Part shown: positions 34,092 through 42,205 of the stretch, piece by piece | Numbering within the stretch: the first letter of the stretch is position 1 | How the letters are laid out: every line of letters begins with the position of its first letter | Assembly: GCF_004331455.1 (NCBI RefSeq) | Contig: NZ_SJJR01000025.1 | Coordinates: forward strand, 25,074-89,073 | Reading direction: 5' to 3' | DNA length: 64,000 nt | From: Micromonospora zingiberis | GTDB taxonomy: Bacteria > Actinomycetota > Actinomycetes > Mycobacteriales > Micromonosporaceae | Program-made: the position numbers and the translations under genes | Notes under the pieces: model-generated | Databases searched by the model: none | What the model was told of the DNA's origin: nothing | The model's input: the letters and a program-made list of their open reading frames with translations, nothing else

Positions 34092-35465
34092 ATGACCGAC
34101 AGGTACGCGAGCTTCGTCCAGTCGGGCACCGGTCGGGCGCTGGTCAAGCGCCTCGGCCTGCCCGATCCGCCGCGGCTGCGCCGGTACGCCCCCGGCGAGC
34201 CGATCCTCCCCGGGCCGGTGCTGCTCGGCGCCGCCCCCGGTGGTCGGCTCGCCGAACCGGTCGGCAAGATCCTGGCCGCCGCCGGGCTCGCCCTGCGCGA
34301 TCCGGCCACCGCCGTGCCCGACCCGACGACCGGCCGTACGCCCGCCAGCGCCGCCCTCGTCTACGACGCCACCGGCATCACCGACTCGACCGGGCTGCGC
34401 CAGCTCTACGACTTCTTCCACCCGCAGGCCCGGGCCGTGCAGCCCAGCGGGCGGGTGATCGTGCTGGGCACCCCGCCGGCCGAGTGCCCGACGCCCCGCG
34501 AGGCGACCGCCCAGCGGGCTCTGGAGGGTTTGACCCGCAGCATCGGCAAGGAGTTCGGCCGGGGCATCACCGCCCAACTGGTACACGTCACGGGCCGGGC
34601 CGACGAGGGCACCTGGACCAGCCTGGAGGCCACCCTGCGCTTCCTGCTCTCCGGCCGGTCCGCGTACGTCTCGGGCCAGGTGATCCGGGTCGGTGCCGGC
34701 CAGGCCACCGCGCCGATCGACTGGAATCGCCCGCTGGACGGGCAGGTCGTGCTGGTCACCGGGGCGGCCCGGGGCATCGGTGCGGCGCTGGCCCGGGTGC
34801 TGGCCCGCGACGGTGCGACCGTGGTGGCGCTGGACGTCCCGGCCGCCGGGGACGAGCTGGCCGGGGTGGCCAACGAGATCGGCGGCAGCGCGGTGCAGCT
34901 CGACCTGACCGCCGCCGACGCGCCGGCCCGGCTCGCCGAGTACCTGTCCAGCCGGCACGGGCGGGTGGACGTGGTGGTGCACAACGCCGGGATAACCCGG
35001 GACAAGACCCTCGGCCGGATGGACGCCGACCGGTGGGATCAGGTCATCGACGTCAACCTGTCCAGCCAGGAGCGAATCAACGACCTGCTGTTGGAGCGGG
35101 AGTTGATCCCGGCCGGCGGGCGGATCGTCGGCGTCTCCTCGATCGCCGGGATCGCCGGCAACCGGGGCCAGACCAACTACGCCACCAGCAAGGCCGGTGT
35201 GATCGGGTTGGTCGACTCGCTCGCCCCGGCGCTACGGGAGCGGCAGATCAGCGTGAACGCGGTCGCGCCCGGGTTCATCGAGACCCGGCTGACCGCCCGC
35301 ATTCCGTTGATGCTGCGCGAGGCCGGCCGCCGGATGAACAGCCTCGCCCAGGGCGGACTGCCGGTGGACGTCGCCGAGACGATCAGCTGGCTGGCCTGGC
35401 CGGCGTCCGGCGCGGTCAGCGGCAACGTGGTCCGCGTCTGCGGCCAGAGCCTGCTGGGGGCGTGA
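34092..35465 (+). CDS. High-molecular-weight 3-oxoacyl-ACP/CoA reductase (FabG4-like)
   Basis: A 457-residue SDR with an N-terminal flavodoxin-like extra domain (about 1-210) and a C-terminal reductase domain. The cofactor motif is VVLVTGAARGIGAALA near residues 220-235 and the catalytic Ser-Tyr-Lys set includes GVSSIAGIAGNRGQTNYATS. FabG4 of mycobacteria has the same layout and reduces long-chain 3-ketoacyl-CoA. No Shine-Dalgarno is present, in keeping with a leaderless mRNA. Its stop overlaps the start of the MaoC gene. Confidence 0.9.
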   Translation: MTDRYASFVQSGTGRALVKRLGLPDPPRLRRYAPGEPILPGPVLLGAAPGGRLAEPVGKILAAAGLALRDPATAVPDPTTGRTPASAALVYDATGITDSTGLRQLYDFFHPQARAVQPSGRVIVLGTPPAECPTPREATAQRALEGLTRSIGKEFGRGITAQLVHVTGRADEGTWTSLEATLRFLLSGRSAYVSGQVIRVGAGQATAPIDWNRPLDGQVVLVTGAARGIGAALARVLARDGATVVALDVPAAGDELAGVANEIGGSAVQLDLTAADAPARLAEYLSSRHGRVDVVVHNAGITRDKTLGRMDADRWDQVIDVNLSSQERINDLLLERELIPAGGRIVGVSSIAGIAGNRGQTNYATSKAGVIGLVDSLAPALRERQISVNAVAPGFIETRLTARIPLMLREAGRRMNSLAQGGLPVDVAETISWLAWPASGAVSGNVVRVCGQSLLGA

Positions 35466-36649
35466 TGGCCCGGCGCAGGCGCGGCGAGGAGCCGTCCGAC
35501 GACCTGTCGGTCGGCGAGCTGATCGACGGTCCCACGGAAGCGCTGACGCCGGAGATCCTGGCCGCCGCGTTCGCCACGCCCGGCGGGGACGGCCGGGACC
35601 GGGACACCACCCAGGATCTGACCAGTGCCGCCGCGTCGATCCGGGCGGCCGGGGACCCGGTGGGTCCGGTCACCGGTGACACCGGCTCGGCGGCGAACCA
35701 GCTGCCGGCGGCCGGGCCAGCCGGCAACCCGCGCGCTCCCGGGGAGCCGCACCTCCTCGGCGACGGCCCGGGCGGGGTGCCGCAGCCGGCGACCCGGGAT
35801 CGGATCGAGCTGTCCGGGCTGCCGGCGGCCGGGCCGCTGTACCGGCGGGCGCTGCTGGGTGCGGTGCCGGGGCTGGGCGGCCGGCGCGGTGCCGACGTGC
35901 CGGCGGTGGAACTGGCCGTCAGCGGGGTACCTGTGGACCCGCAGCGGCTGGCCGACTACGACCGGGTGTGCGGGTTCCGGCTGGCCGACCGGCTGCCGGC
36001 GACCTTTCCCCATGTCATGGGCTTTCCGTTGGCGCTGCGCCTGATCACCGCACCGGAGTTTCCGATCCCGCTGACCGGGGTGGTGCACGTCGGCAACCGG
36101 ATCACCGTGCGTCGGCCGGTCACCGTCACGGACCGGCTGGACTTCACCGCCTGGGCGGAGAACCTGCGTCCGCACGATCGCGGGCGGCAGGTCGATGTCG
36201 TACTCGTCGGGTCCGTCGACGGGGAGGAGGTGTGGCGCGGCGTCTCGACGTACCTCGGGCGGCAGCGCAGCCCGGTCGGCGGTGAGCGGCGCGACCGGAC
36301 GGAATCGCCCGCTCCGTCGGCCGCCACCGCCCGCTGGCGGGTCGAGCCCTGGGTCGGTACGGACTACGCCCGGGTTTCCGGCGACCACAACCCGATCCAC
36401 ACCTCGCAGTTGGGGGCCCGGCTGTTCGGTTTTCCCCGGCCGATCGCCCATGGCATGTGGAGCAAGGGGCGTTGCCTGGCCGCGCTGGAGAACCGGCTGC
36501 CGGAGGCGTACACGGTGCAGGTGGCGTTCAAGCTTCCGGTGCCACTGCCCAGCACGGTCGCCTTCAGCGCCGCGCGGTCGGGCGCCGACTGGGATTTCGC
36601 GCTGCACGACCAGCGGGGCCGCCCGCAGCTGGTGGGCACCATCCGCTGA
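35465..36649 (+). CDS. MaoC/HotDog 3-hydroxyacyl dehydratase (HtdX-like) with N-terminal extension
   Basis: A 394-residue protein. The C-terminal hydratase segment carries ARVSGDHNPIHTSQLGARLFG and FPRPIAHGMWSKG, the MaoC hydratase-2 motif with Asp and His catalytic residues; a preceding HotDog half spans about 160-260. The mycobacterial homologue (Rv0241c) is about 280 residues. Here roughly 110 residues of Gly/Pro/Ala-rich, probably disordered sequence precede the domain. ATG 35465 overlaps the fabG4 stop (TGATG), so translation is coupled. It would dehydrate 3-hydroxyacyl thioesters made by the FabG4-like enzyme. Confidence 0.85.
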   Translation: MARRRRGEEPSDDLSVGELIDGPTEALTPEILAAAFATPGGDGRDRDTTQDLTSAAASIRAAGDPVGPVTGDTGSAANQLPAAGPAGNPRAPGEPHLLGDGPGGVPQPATRDRIELSGLPAAGPLYRRALLGAVPGLGGRRGADVPAVELAVSGVPVDPQRLADYDRVCGFRLADRLPATFPHVMGFPLALRLITAPEFPIPLTGVVHVGNRITVRRPVTVTDRLDFTAWAENLRPHDRGRQVDVVLVGSVDGEEVWRGVSTYLGRQRSPVGGERRDRTESPAPSAATARWRVEPWVGTDYARVSGDHNPIHTSQLGARLFGFPRPIAHGMWSKGRCLAALENRLPEAYTVQVAFKLPVPLPSTVAFSAARSGADWDFALHDQRGRPQLVGTIR

Positions 36650-36664
36650 GCGAGGGTCGGGCAC

Positions 36665-36725
36665 TTGCCCGGCCCTCCTTTTCGCGCTATGTTGTTCTCA
36701 CATAGAGATATTCTCAGAGTGAGAG
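36665..36725 (+). promoter_or_regulatory. Promoter and palindromic operator of the Nudix-regulator operon
   Basis: TTGCCC (36665) and TATGTT (36688) are 17 bp apart. Directly downstream, TCTCAC (36696-36701) and GTGAGA (36719-36724) form an inverted repeat over the likely transcription start, with a further TTCTCA inside. This is where an autorepressor would bind; the first gene encodes an NrtR-like regulator. Confidence 0.55.
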
Positions 36726-36734
36726 TGATGAGCC

Positions 36735-37487
36735 GTGAACGAGCAGGACTTCCTCGCCGCGTACGACCCGCAGGCCTATCCCGCCATTGCGGTCACCGTC
36801 GACGTGGTCGCCCTGACCATCCGGGCCGACGCGCTGCACCTGCTGCTGATCCGCCGGGGCGAGCAGCCCTACGCGGGGCACTGGGCGCTGCCCGGCGGCT
36901 TCGTCCGGCCCGACGAGGATCTCGCCACCGCCGCCCGCCGGGAGTTGGCCGAGGAGACCGGCCTCGGCGGTGACCGGCTGCGCCGCGTACACCTGGAGCA
37001 GTTGGCCAGCTACGGCACGCCCGACCGCGACCCCCGGATGCGGATCGTCTCGGTCGCCCACCTCGCCTTCGCCCCGGACCTGCCCGACGCGACGGCCGGC
37101 ACCGACGCCGACGAGGCGATCTGGCTACCGGTGGCCGAATTGACCAGCCGGGAACTCGCCTTCGACCACCGCCAGATCGTCGCCGACGGGTTGGAGCGAG
37201 CCCGATCGAAGCTGGAGTACACCCCGCTGGCCACCCGCTTCCTCGCTCCCGAGTTCACCATCAGCGAGCTGCGGGCCGTCTACGAAACGGTCTGGGGGCA
37301 CCCGCTGCACGCCGGCAACTTCCACCGCAAGGTGCTCTCGGTGCCGGGCTTCGTGGAGAGCACCGGCGCGAGCACCGAGCGCGGCGGCAGCCGGGGTGGC
37401 CCCCGGGCCCGGCTCTACCGGGCCAGCGACGCCCGGCTGCTGCATCCGGCGCTGCTACGCCCGGCCCGAGAGGAGACCGTGCGATGA
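36735..37487 (+). CDS. NrtR-like Nudix-domain transcriptional regulator
   Basis: A 250-residue protein. The Nudix domain spans about 15-145 with box GGFVRPDEDLATAARRELAE then ETGL (54-77). A C-terminal winged-helix segment (LEYTPLATRFLAPEFTISEL, then VYETVWGHPLHAGNFHRKVL) is characteristic of NrtR, which senses ADP-ribose and related NAD metabolites through its Nudix fold. A basic Arg-rich tail follows. The GTG has GAGAG upstream. It is the first gene of a four-gene coupled operon and probably represses it via the palindrome just upstream. NAD-type ligand sensing is inferred. Confidence 0.85.
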   Translation: MNEQDFLAAYDPQAYPAIAVTVDVVALTIRADALHLLLIRRGEQPYAGHWALPGGFVRPDEDLATAARRELAEETGLGGDRLRRVHLEQLASYGTPDRDPRMRIVSVAHLAFAPDLPDATAGTDADEAIWLPVAELTSRELAFDHRQIVADGLERARSKLEYTPLATRFLAPEFTISELRAVYETVWGHPLHAGNFHRKVLSVPGFVESTGASTERGGSRGGPRARLYRASDARLLHPALLRPAREETVR

Positions 37488-38458
37488 GGACCGACGAGGC
37501 GATCCGCCTGGTCAGCGGGGCCCGCGACGACGACGAACTGTTCGGCGCCGACGCACCGGAACGCCGCTACCGGGAACTGGTCGCGGCCCTGCACCCCGAC
37601 CGGCTCGGCTGGGCCGGGCCCGGCGTACGGGCCGAGGCCACCGAGGCGTTCGTCCAGGTCACCACCCGCTGGCGGACCCGCCAGGTGACCGAGCTGCGTG
37701 GCTACCGCTGCGGCCGGCCGGCGTACTCCGGTGACCTCGCCGACCTGTACGACGTCGGCGCCGACCGGCTGCTCAAGCTCCCCCGCGCCGCCAACGACAA
37801 CGACCTGATGGTTCGGGAGGAACGCGCACTGCGCCGGCTCGCCGAGCGGGGCGACCCACGTTGGCTGCCGTACGTGCCCCGGCTGGTCGACAGCTTCGCC
37901 CACCGGGACGCCGCCACCGGAGCCGAGCGGCGGATCAACGTCCTCGCCACCGCGCCCGGACTGCACAGCCTGGTCGACGTGCGGCGGGCGTACCCGGACG
38001 GGCTGGACGCCCGCGACGTGGCCTGGATGTGGCGGCGGCTGCTGGTGGCGCTCGGCCTGGCCCACCGGGCCGGCGTGGTGCACGGCGCGGTGCTGCCGCC
38101 ACACGTGCTGATCGAGCCGGACGCGCACGGCGTCGTGCTGGTCGACTGGTGCTTCGCCACGGAAACCGACGGTGTGGTGCCGGCGCTGGTCCCCGACTAC
38201 CGGGACTGGTACCCGCCCGAGGTCACCGACCGCCGCCCCGCCGGGCCGGGCACCGACATCGCGATGGCCGCCCGCTGCATGACCTGGCTGATGGGCCGGC
38301 GCGCCCCACGCGAACTACTCGCCTTCGCCCGGGGCTGCCGGCAGCGGTTCCTACGCGCCCGCCCGATCGATGCCTGGCGACTGCTCGGCGAACTCGACGA
38401 GGTGCTGGAACGCCGCTACGGCCCGCGCACCTTCCGACCCTTCACCCTCAACCCCTAA
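37484..38458 (+). CDS. J-domain-like / protein-kinase-like fusion protein
   Basis: A 324-residue protein. The N-terminus looks like a shortened DnaJ domain: RRYRELVAALHPDRLG with the HPD tripeptide at residues 37-39. From about 85 the sequence fits a kinase fold: a possible ATP-lysine in DRLLKLPRAANDN, an acidic helix REERALRRL, HRAGVVHGAVLPPHVLI at the catalytic loop and VLVDWCFA at the DFG position. The loop reads HGA rather than HRD, so it may be a pseudokinase. It overlaps the regulator by 4 bp and is 10 bp from the vWA gene. The biological role is unknown. Confidence 0.75.
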   Translation: MRTDEAIRLVSGARDDDELFGADAPERRYRELVAALHPDRLGWAGPGVRAEATEAFVQVTTRWRTRQVTELRGYRCGRPAYSGDLADLYDVGADRLLKLPRAANDNDLMVREERALRRLAERGDPRWLPYVPRLVDSFAHRDAATGAERRINVLATAPGLHSLVDVRRAYPDGLDARDVAWMWRRLLVALGLAHRAGVVHGAVLPPHVLIEPDAHGVVLVDWCFATETDGVVPALVPDYRDWYPPEVTDRRPAGPGTDIAMAARCMTWLMGRRAPRELLAFARGCRQRFLRARPIDAWRLLGELDEVLERRYGPRTFRPFTLNP

Positions 38459-38468
38459 GGAGGCTGCC

Positions 38469-39428
38469 ATGGGCAGCGGAATGTGGTCCACCGACGTGTA
38501 CGACGCCGCCGACCGGTACCGCCGGGCCACCGGCTCCAGCGCGTTCGCCTACAGCGACGGTGGCGCCCGGGTGGTGCACCCGGCCCTGGACCCGCGCGAC
38601 GCGGTACGGGAGAGCCGCGACTCCGACGAGCACCCGCAGTCCACCCCGGTCGCCGTACTCTTCGACGTGACCGGCTCGATGGGGCACGTGCCCCGCACCC
38701 TCCAGGCCAAGTTGCCGCAACTGCTGGGCCTGCTGCTGCGCCAGGGATACGCCCGCGACCCGCAGATCATGTTCGGCGCGATCGGCGACGCCACCTGTGA
38801 CCGGGTGCCGTTGCAGGTGGGCCAGTTCGAGTCCGACAACCGGATGGACGACGACCTCGGCCGGATCGTGCTGGAGGGCGGCGGTGGCGGCCAGATGACG
38901 GAGTCGTACGAGCTGGCGCTCTACTTCATGGCCCGGCACACGGTCACCGACAGTTGGTCCAAGCGCGGCCGGCGCGGCTACCTGTTCATCATCGGCGACG
39001 AACTGGCGTACCCGAAGGTGAAGGCCGCCGAGGTGGCCCGGCGCATCGGCGGCGGGCTGCGCGAGGACGTGCCGCTGCGGCAGATCGTCGACGAGGTGAC
39101 CCAGCGCTGGGACACGTACTACCTGCTCCCCGCCGGCAGCCACTACGCCGGCAACCGCAAGGTGCTCGACTTCTGGCGTGGGCTGCTCGGCCAGAACGCG
39201 CTGGAACTGGACGACCTGGACGCCGTCTGCGAGACCATCGCGCTCACCGTCGGCCTCGGCGAGCAGGCCATCGACCTCGACGGCGGCCTACGCGACCTGG
39301 ACCGGGCCGGCTCGACGGCCACCGGCACGGTGTCCAAGGCGTTGGCCCGTCTCGGCAACACCCGACGCGCCGAGGTGGCCCAGCTGCCGGCCACCCGGAG
39401 CACCGGCGGCGGGGTCGTCCGGCTGTGA
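38469..39428 (+). CDS. von Willebrand factor A-type (MIDAS) protein
   Basis: A 319-residue cytoplasmic protein. VAVLFDVTGSMGHVPRTLQ at about 61-79 is a vWA metal-ion-dependent adhesion site (Asp66-x-Thr-x-Ser); a second conserved strand is RGYLFIIGDELAYPKVKAA. GGGGGQMTESYELALYFMAR lies between. There is no signal peptide. Shine-Dalgarno AAGGAGG precedes the ATG. The stop overlaps the next start by 4 bp (GTGA). vWA proteins often scaffold AAA or ligase complexes; here the partners may be the kinase-like and PurA-like proteins. Confidence 0.85.
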   Translation: MGSGMWSTDVYDAADRYRRATGSSAFAYSDGGARVVHPALDPRDAVRESRDSDEHPQSTPVAVLFDVTGSMGHVPRTLQAKLPQLLGLLLRQGYARDPQIMFGAIGDATCDRVPLQVGQFESDNRMDDDLGRIVLEGGGGGQMTESYELALYFMARHTVTDSWSKRGRRGYLFIIGDELAYPKVKAAEVARRIGGGLREDVPLRQIVDEVTQRWDTYYLLPAGSHYAGNRKVLDFWRGLLGQNALELDDLDAVCETIALTVGLGEQAIDLDGGLRDLDRAGSTATGTVSKALARLGNTRRAEVAQLPATRSTGGGVVRL

Positions 39429-40756
39429 CCGGCACGGTGGCGGGTGACGTCGTGGCACCGGCGGTCCGAGGCGATGGTGGCGGCCGGCAGCACACGATCG
39501 TGGTCGACCTCGGGTACGGCGACGCCGGCAAGGGCACGGTCGTGGACTGGCTCTGCGCGACCCGGCCGGTGCACACGGTGGTCCGGTTCAACGGGGGTGC
39601 GCAGGCGGCACACAACGTCGTGCTGCGCGACGGCCGGCACCACACGTACGCACAGTTCGGCGCCGGCACCTTCCATCCCGGCGTACGGACGCACCTGTCC
39701 CGGCACGTCGTGGTGGACCCGCTGGCGCTGGCCACCGAGGCCGACCACCTCGCCACCGTCGGGGTACCCGACGCGCTCGACCGGCTGACCGTGGACGGGG
39801 AGGCACTGCTGGCCACCCCGTACCACCGGGCCGCCAACCGGGCGCGGGAGACGGCCCGGGGAGCCGACCGGCACGGCTCCTGCGGGCAGGGGGTGGGTGA
39901 GACCGTCGCGTACGGTCTCGCCCACCCGGACGAGGCGCCCCGGGTGGCCGACTGCCGCCACCCGGAGGTGCTGCGCCGCCGGCTGACCGCGCTGCGGGAC
40001 CGGCTGACGGCGGAACTCGGCCCGTTGGACGCCCCGCCGGTCGCCGACTGCCTGCCGGCCTACCGTGCTTTCGCCGAGCGGGTGGCGATCGTGGACCGGA
40101 CCTGGCTGGCCGGGGCGCTGCGGGCCGGGCCGTGCGTGTTCGAGGGCGCGCAGGGGGTGCTGCTGGACGAGTGGCACGGCTTCCACCCGTACACCACGTG
40201 GAGCACCACCACCTTCGCCAACGCCGAGTCGCTGCTGACCGACGCCGGGCTGGCCGGGGCGGCGACCCGGATCGGGGTGCTGCGTACGGTCACCACCCGG
40301 CACGGGCCGGGGCCGCTGGTCACCGAGGACCCGGGGTTGGCGCTGACCGACCCGCACAACCCCACGAATCCGTGGCAGGGCCGCTTCCGCTTCGGCCACT
40401 TCGACGCGGTCGCCCATGCGTACGCCCTGGCGGTTGCCGGTGGGGTGGACGGCCTGGCGCTGACCCACCTGGATCTCGCCGAACGCGGCCTCGACCTGCG
40501 CGTCTGCCGTCGTTACCAGGGCCTGGACCGACTGCTGCCGGGCCCGCCCGGTGACCTCGACCGGCAGGCCGCACTCACCGCCCGCCTGCTGCGGGCCCGC
40601 CCGGTGTACGACGACGGCCCGCCGGCCGACTGGCCGCAGGCGGTGGCCGAGGTGCTCGGCGCACCCGTGGTGCTGACGTCGCACGGCCCCACCGCGCAGG
40701 ACAAGCGCCCGCGTGCTGCGCTGCTCGCCCCGCCGGTCGCCGGCCTCCGCGGCTGA
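39425..40756 (+). CDS. Divergent adenylosuccinate-synthetase superfamily enzyme
   Basis: A 443-residue protein aligned by eye with the true PurA at 58931. Equivalents are DLGYGDAGKGT for AQWGDEGKGK, GGAQAAHNV for GGNNAGHTV, GSCGQGVGE for GTTGRGIGP, FEGAQGVLLDEWHG for LEGAQATMLDMDHG, and QGRFRFGHFDAV for TGRERRCGWFDAV. The catalytic Asp and His are kept. The aspartate-binding TTTGRxRR loop and the guanine-reading TKLD (here THLD) are changed. It likely activates or ligates a different nucleotide or amino acid. It is the last gene of the coupled operon. Confidence 0.85.
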   Translation: MTGTVAGDVVAPAVRGDGGGRQHTIVVDLGYGDAGKGTVVDWLCATRPVHTVVRFNGGAQAAHNVVLRDGRHHTYAQFGAGTFHPGVRTHLSRHVVVDPLALATEADHLATVGVPDALDRLTVDGEALLATPYHRAANRARETARGADRHGSCGQGVGETVAYGLAHPDEAPRVADCRHPEVLRRRLTALRDRLTAELGPLDAPPVADCLPAYRAFAERVAIVDRTWLAGALRAGPCVFEGAQGVLLDEWHGFHPYTTWSTTTFANAESLLTDAGLAGAATRIGVLRTVTTRHGPGPLVTEDPGLALTDPHNPTNPWQGRFRFGHFDAVAHAYALAVAGGVDGLALTHLDLAERGLDLRVCRRYQGLDRLLPGPPGDLDRQAALTARLLRARPVYDDGPPADWPQAVAEVLGAPVVLTSHGPTAQDKRPRAALLAPPVAGLRG

Positions 40757-40889
40757 GGCGCCGCCACCCCGGTCGGCGGGTTCCGGTGCCCGGTGCCGCC
40801 GGCCTGGTCGGCGGGTTCCCGTGCCGGGTGTCGAGTGCCGATCCGCTCATCCGGCCGCGGGGTGCTCGTCGGGCCGCGAGCATGAGTAG

Positions 40890-41510
40890 ATGGAGGCCGC
40901 GCTCGACCTGCTCCGGCAGATCCTCACCTCGCCCTGGGTGTATCTGCTGCTGTTCGGGCTCATCGCGGTCGACGCGATCTTTCCGCTGGTGCCGGCCGAG
41001 GCGGCGGTGATCACGGCAACCGTGCTCGCCACCGGTGGGGAGCCGAACCTGGTGCTGGTGACCGTGGTGGCCGCCCTCGGTGCGTTCCTCGGCGATCACG
41101 CCTCGTACGCCGTCGGGCGCGGCGGCGGTTCCCGCCGGCTGGACCGGTCGCCGGTGGACAGCCGGCGTCGGGCCAGGTCGCAGTGGGCCCGGCGGGCGGT
41201 GGACCGGCGCGGCGGGATGATCCTGGTTGCCGCCCGGTTCGTGCCGGGCGGACGGACGGCGGTCACCCTGGCCATGGGCGCGGTCCGCTATCCGCTGCGG
41301 TCGTTCGTCCTGTTCGACCTGATCGGGGCGGTCATCTGGGCACTGTACTGCGTGCTGCTCGGCATCTTCGGCGGGCTGACCTTCCAACGCCATCCGGTGC
41401 ACGGGATCCTCGCCGGGATCGGCCTGTCGATCGTCGTCACCGTGTTGTTGGAGCTGATCCGCTGGCTGCGCCACCGGGCTCACCGTCGGGCCGCGGCCGG
41501 CGAGGGTTGA
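40890..41510 (+). CDS. DedA/SNARE-associated family membrane protein
   Basis: A 206-residue integral membrane protein: FGLIAVDAIFPLVPAEAAV, LVTVVAALGAFLGDHASYAV, then the DedA signature VAARFVPGGRTAVTLAMGAV and a C-terminal helix pair. The family moves lipids (undecaprenyl phosphate or phosphatidylethanolamine) across the membrane. A basic loop GSRRLDRSPVDSRRRARSQW is longer than usual. No clear Shine-Dalgarno before ATG 40890. The 133-bp gap upstream contains a short GGTCGGCGGGTTCC direct repeat. Confidence 0.85.
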   Translation: MEAALDLLRQILTSPWVYLLLFGLIAVDAIFPLVPAEAAVITATVLATGGEPNLVLVTVVAALGAFLGDHASYAVGRGGGSRRLDRSPVDSRRRARSQWARRAVDRRGGMILVAARFVPGGRTAVTLAMGAVRYPLRSFVLFDLIGAVIWALYCVLLGIFGGLTFQRHPVHGILAGIGLSIVVTVLLELIRWLRHRAHRRAAAGEG

Positions 41511-41514
41511 GCTG

Positions 41515-41568
41515 GTTAACAAGGGACCCTTCATCTACCGCAGGCGTTAATAAGGTGCCCTTCCTTAT
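41515..41568. repeat. Dispersed repeat (GTTAA/GGGCCC family), copy 2
   Basis: GTTAACAAGGGACCCTTC, then CTACCGCAGGCGTTAATAAG and GTGCCCTTCCTTA. It is closely related to the copy at 46866 and, in reverse, to 11610. Next to it, CCTTATCGCCAG is duplicated (41563 and 41576), and the second copy supplies the TAA stop of tetR. Confidence 0.75.
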
Positions 41569-41577
41569 CGCCAGTCC

Positions 41578-42204
41578 TTATCGCCAGCGGGCGCCGCGCA
41601 GCAGTTGGGCAGCGCCGAGCCAGGCGACGTTCATCATCCGGGTCGCCGTCTTCTCCGGGTCGGCCTCGGGGTGGTCGGCCAGCCAGTCGGCCAGCGACTC
41701 GGTCGCGCCGACCAGGGCGTACGCGACGACCTCCAGATCGGTTTCGGCCACCTCGCGCCCCTCGGCGCGCAGTGCGTGGTCGAGCATCCCGGCGACCACC
41801 TCGACGATCCTCGTTCGCATGCCGGCCAGTTCGTCGGCGAATGCCCGCTCGGCCCGGGCCTGCCGGTAGAGCACTGCCCAGCCGTCCCGGTGGGCGCCGA
41901 CGAAACCGAAGAACGCGCGCAGTCCGCGCCAGAGCCGCTCGTCGGCTGGTAGGTCGGGCGCGGCGGCCCCGGCGATGGCCTCCATCATCCGGGTGCCCTC
42001 GCGGTGCAGGCAGGCGACGAAGAGTTCTTCCTTCGTGCCGAGATAGGCGTAAACCATGGGTTTGGAGATGCCAGCCCGCTCCGCGACCTCGTCCATGCTG
42101 GCACCGTGGTAGCCGTGGCGGGAGAAGACCCGTACGGCGGCATCGAGCATCTGTTGCTCACGTACGGCCCGGGGTAGGCGCTTGAAGGCGGGTGTACTGG
42201 ACAC
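41578..42204 (-). CDS. TetR-family regulator of lipid-metabolism genes
   Basis: About 208 residues. The helix-turn-helix is AAVRVFSRHGYHGASMDEVA then ERAGISKPMVYAYLGTKEEL, and the C-terminal ligand domain contains LRAFFGFVGAHRDGWAVLYR. The start is GTG 42204 or GTG 42225; the first leaves room for the divergent promoter. It is divergent from SCP2-acdH, and its likely operator between -35 and -10 of that promoter recurs before fabG4/fadA2, so it probably represses both sets in response to acyl-CoA. Confidence 0.85.
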   Translation of the reverse strand: MSSTPAFKRLPRAVREQQMLDAAVRVFSRHGYHGASMDEVAERAGISKPMVYAYLGTKEELFVACLHREGTRMMEAIAGAAAPDLPADERLWRGLRAFFGFVGAHRDGWAVLYRQARAERAFADELAGMRTRIVEVVAGMLDHALRAEGREVAETDLEVVAYALVGATESLADWLADHPEADPEKTATRMMNVAWLGAAQLLRGARWR

Positions 42205-42205
42205 C

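Noticed and set aside
34055..36649. An 864-residue protein across fabG4 and maoC
   Set aside because: The upstream part is an out-of-frame shadow of fabG4. The MaoC gene starts at ATG 35465, overlapping the fabG4 stop.
39425..40756. A simple second copy of purA
   Set aside because: Substrate loops differ at several key sites while the true purA at 58931 is intact, and the gene lies in an unrelated coupled operon.
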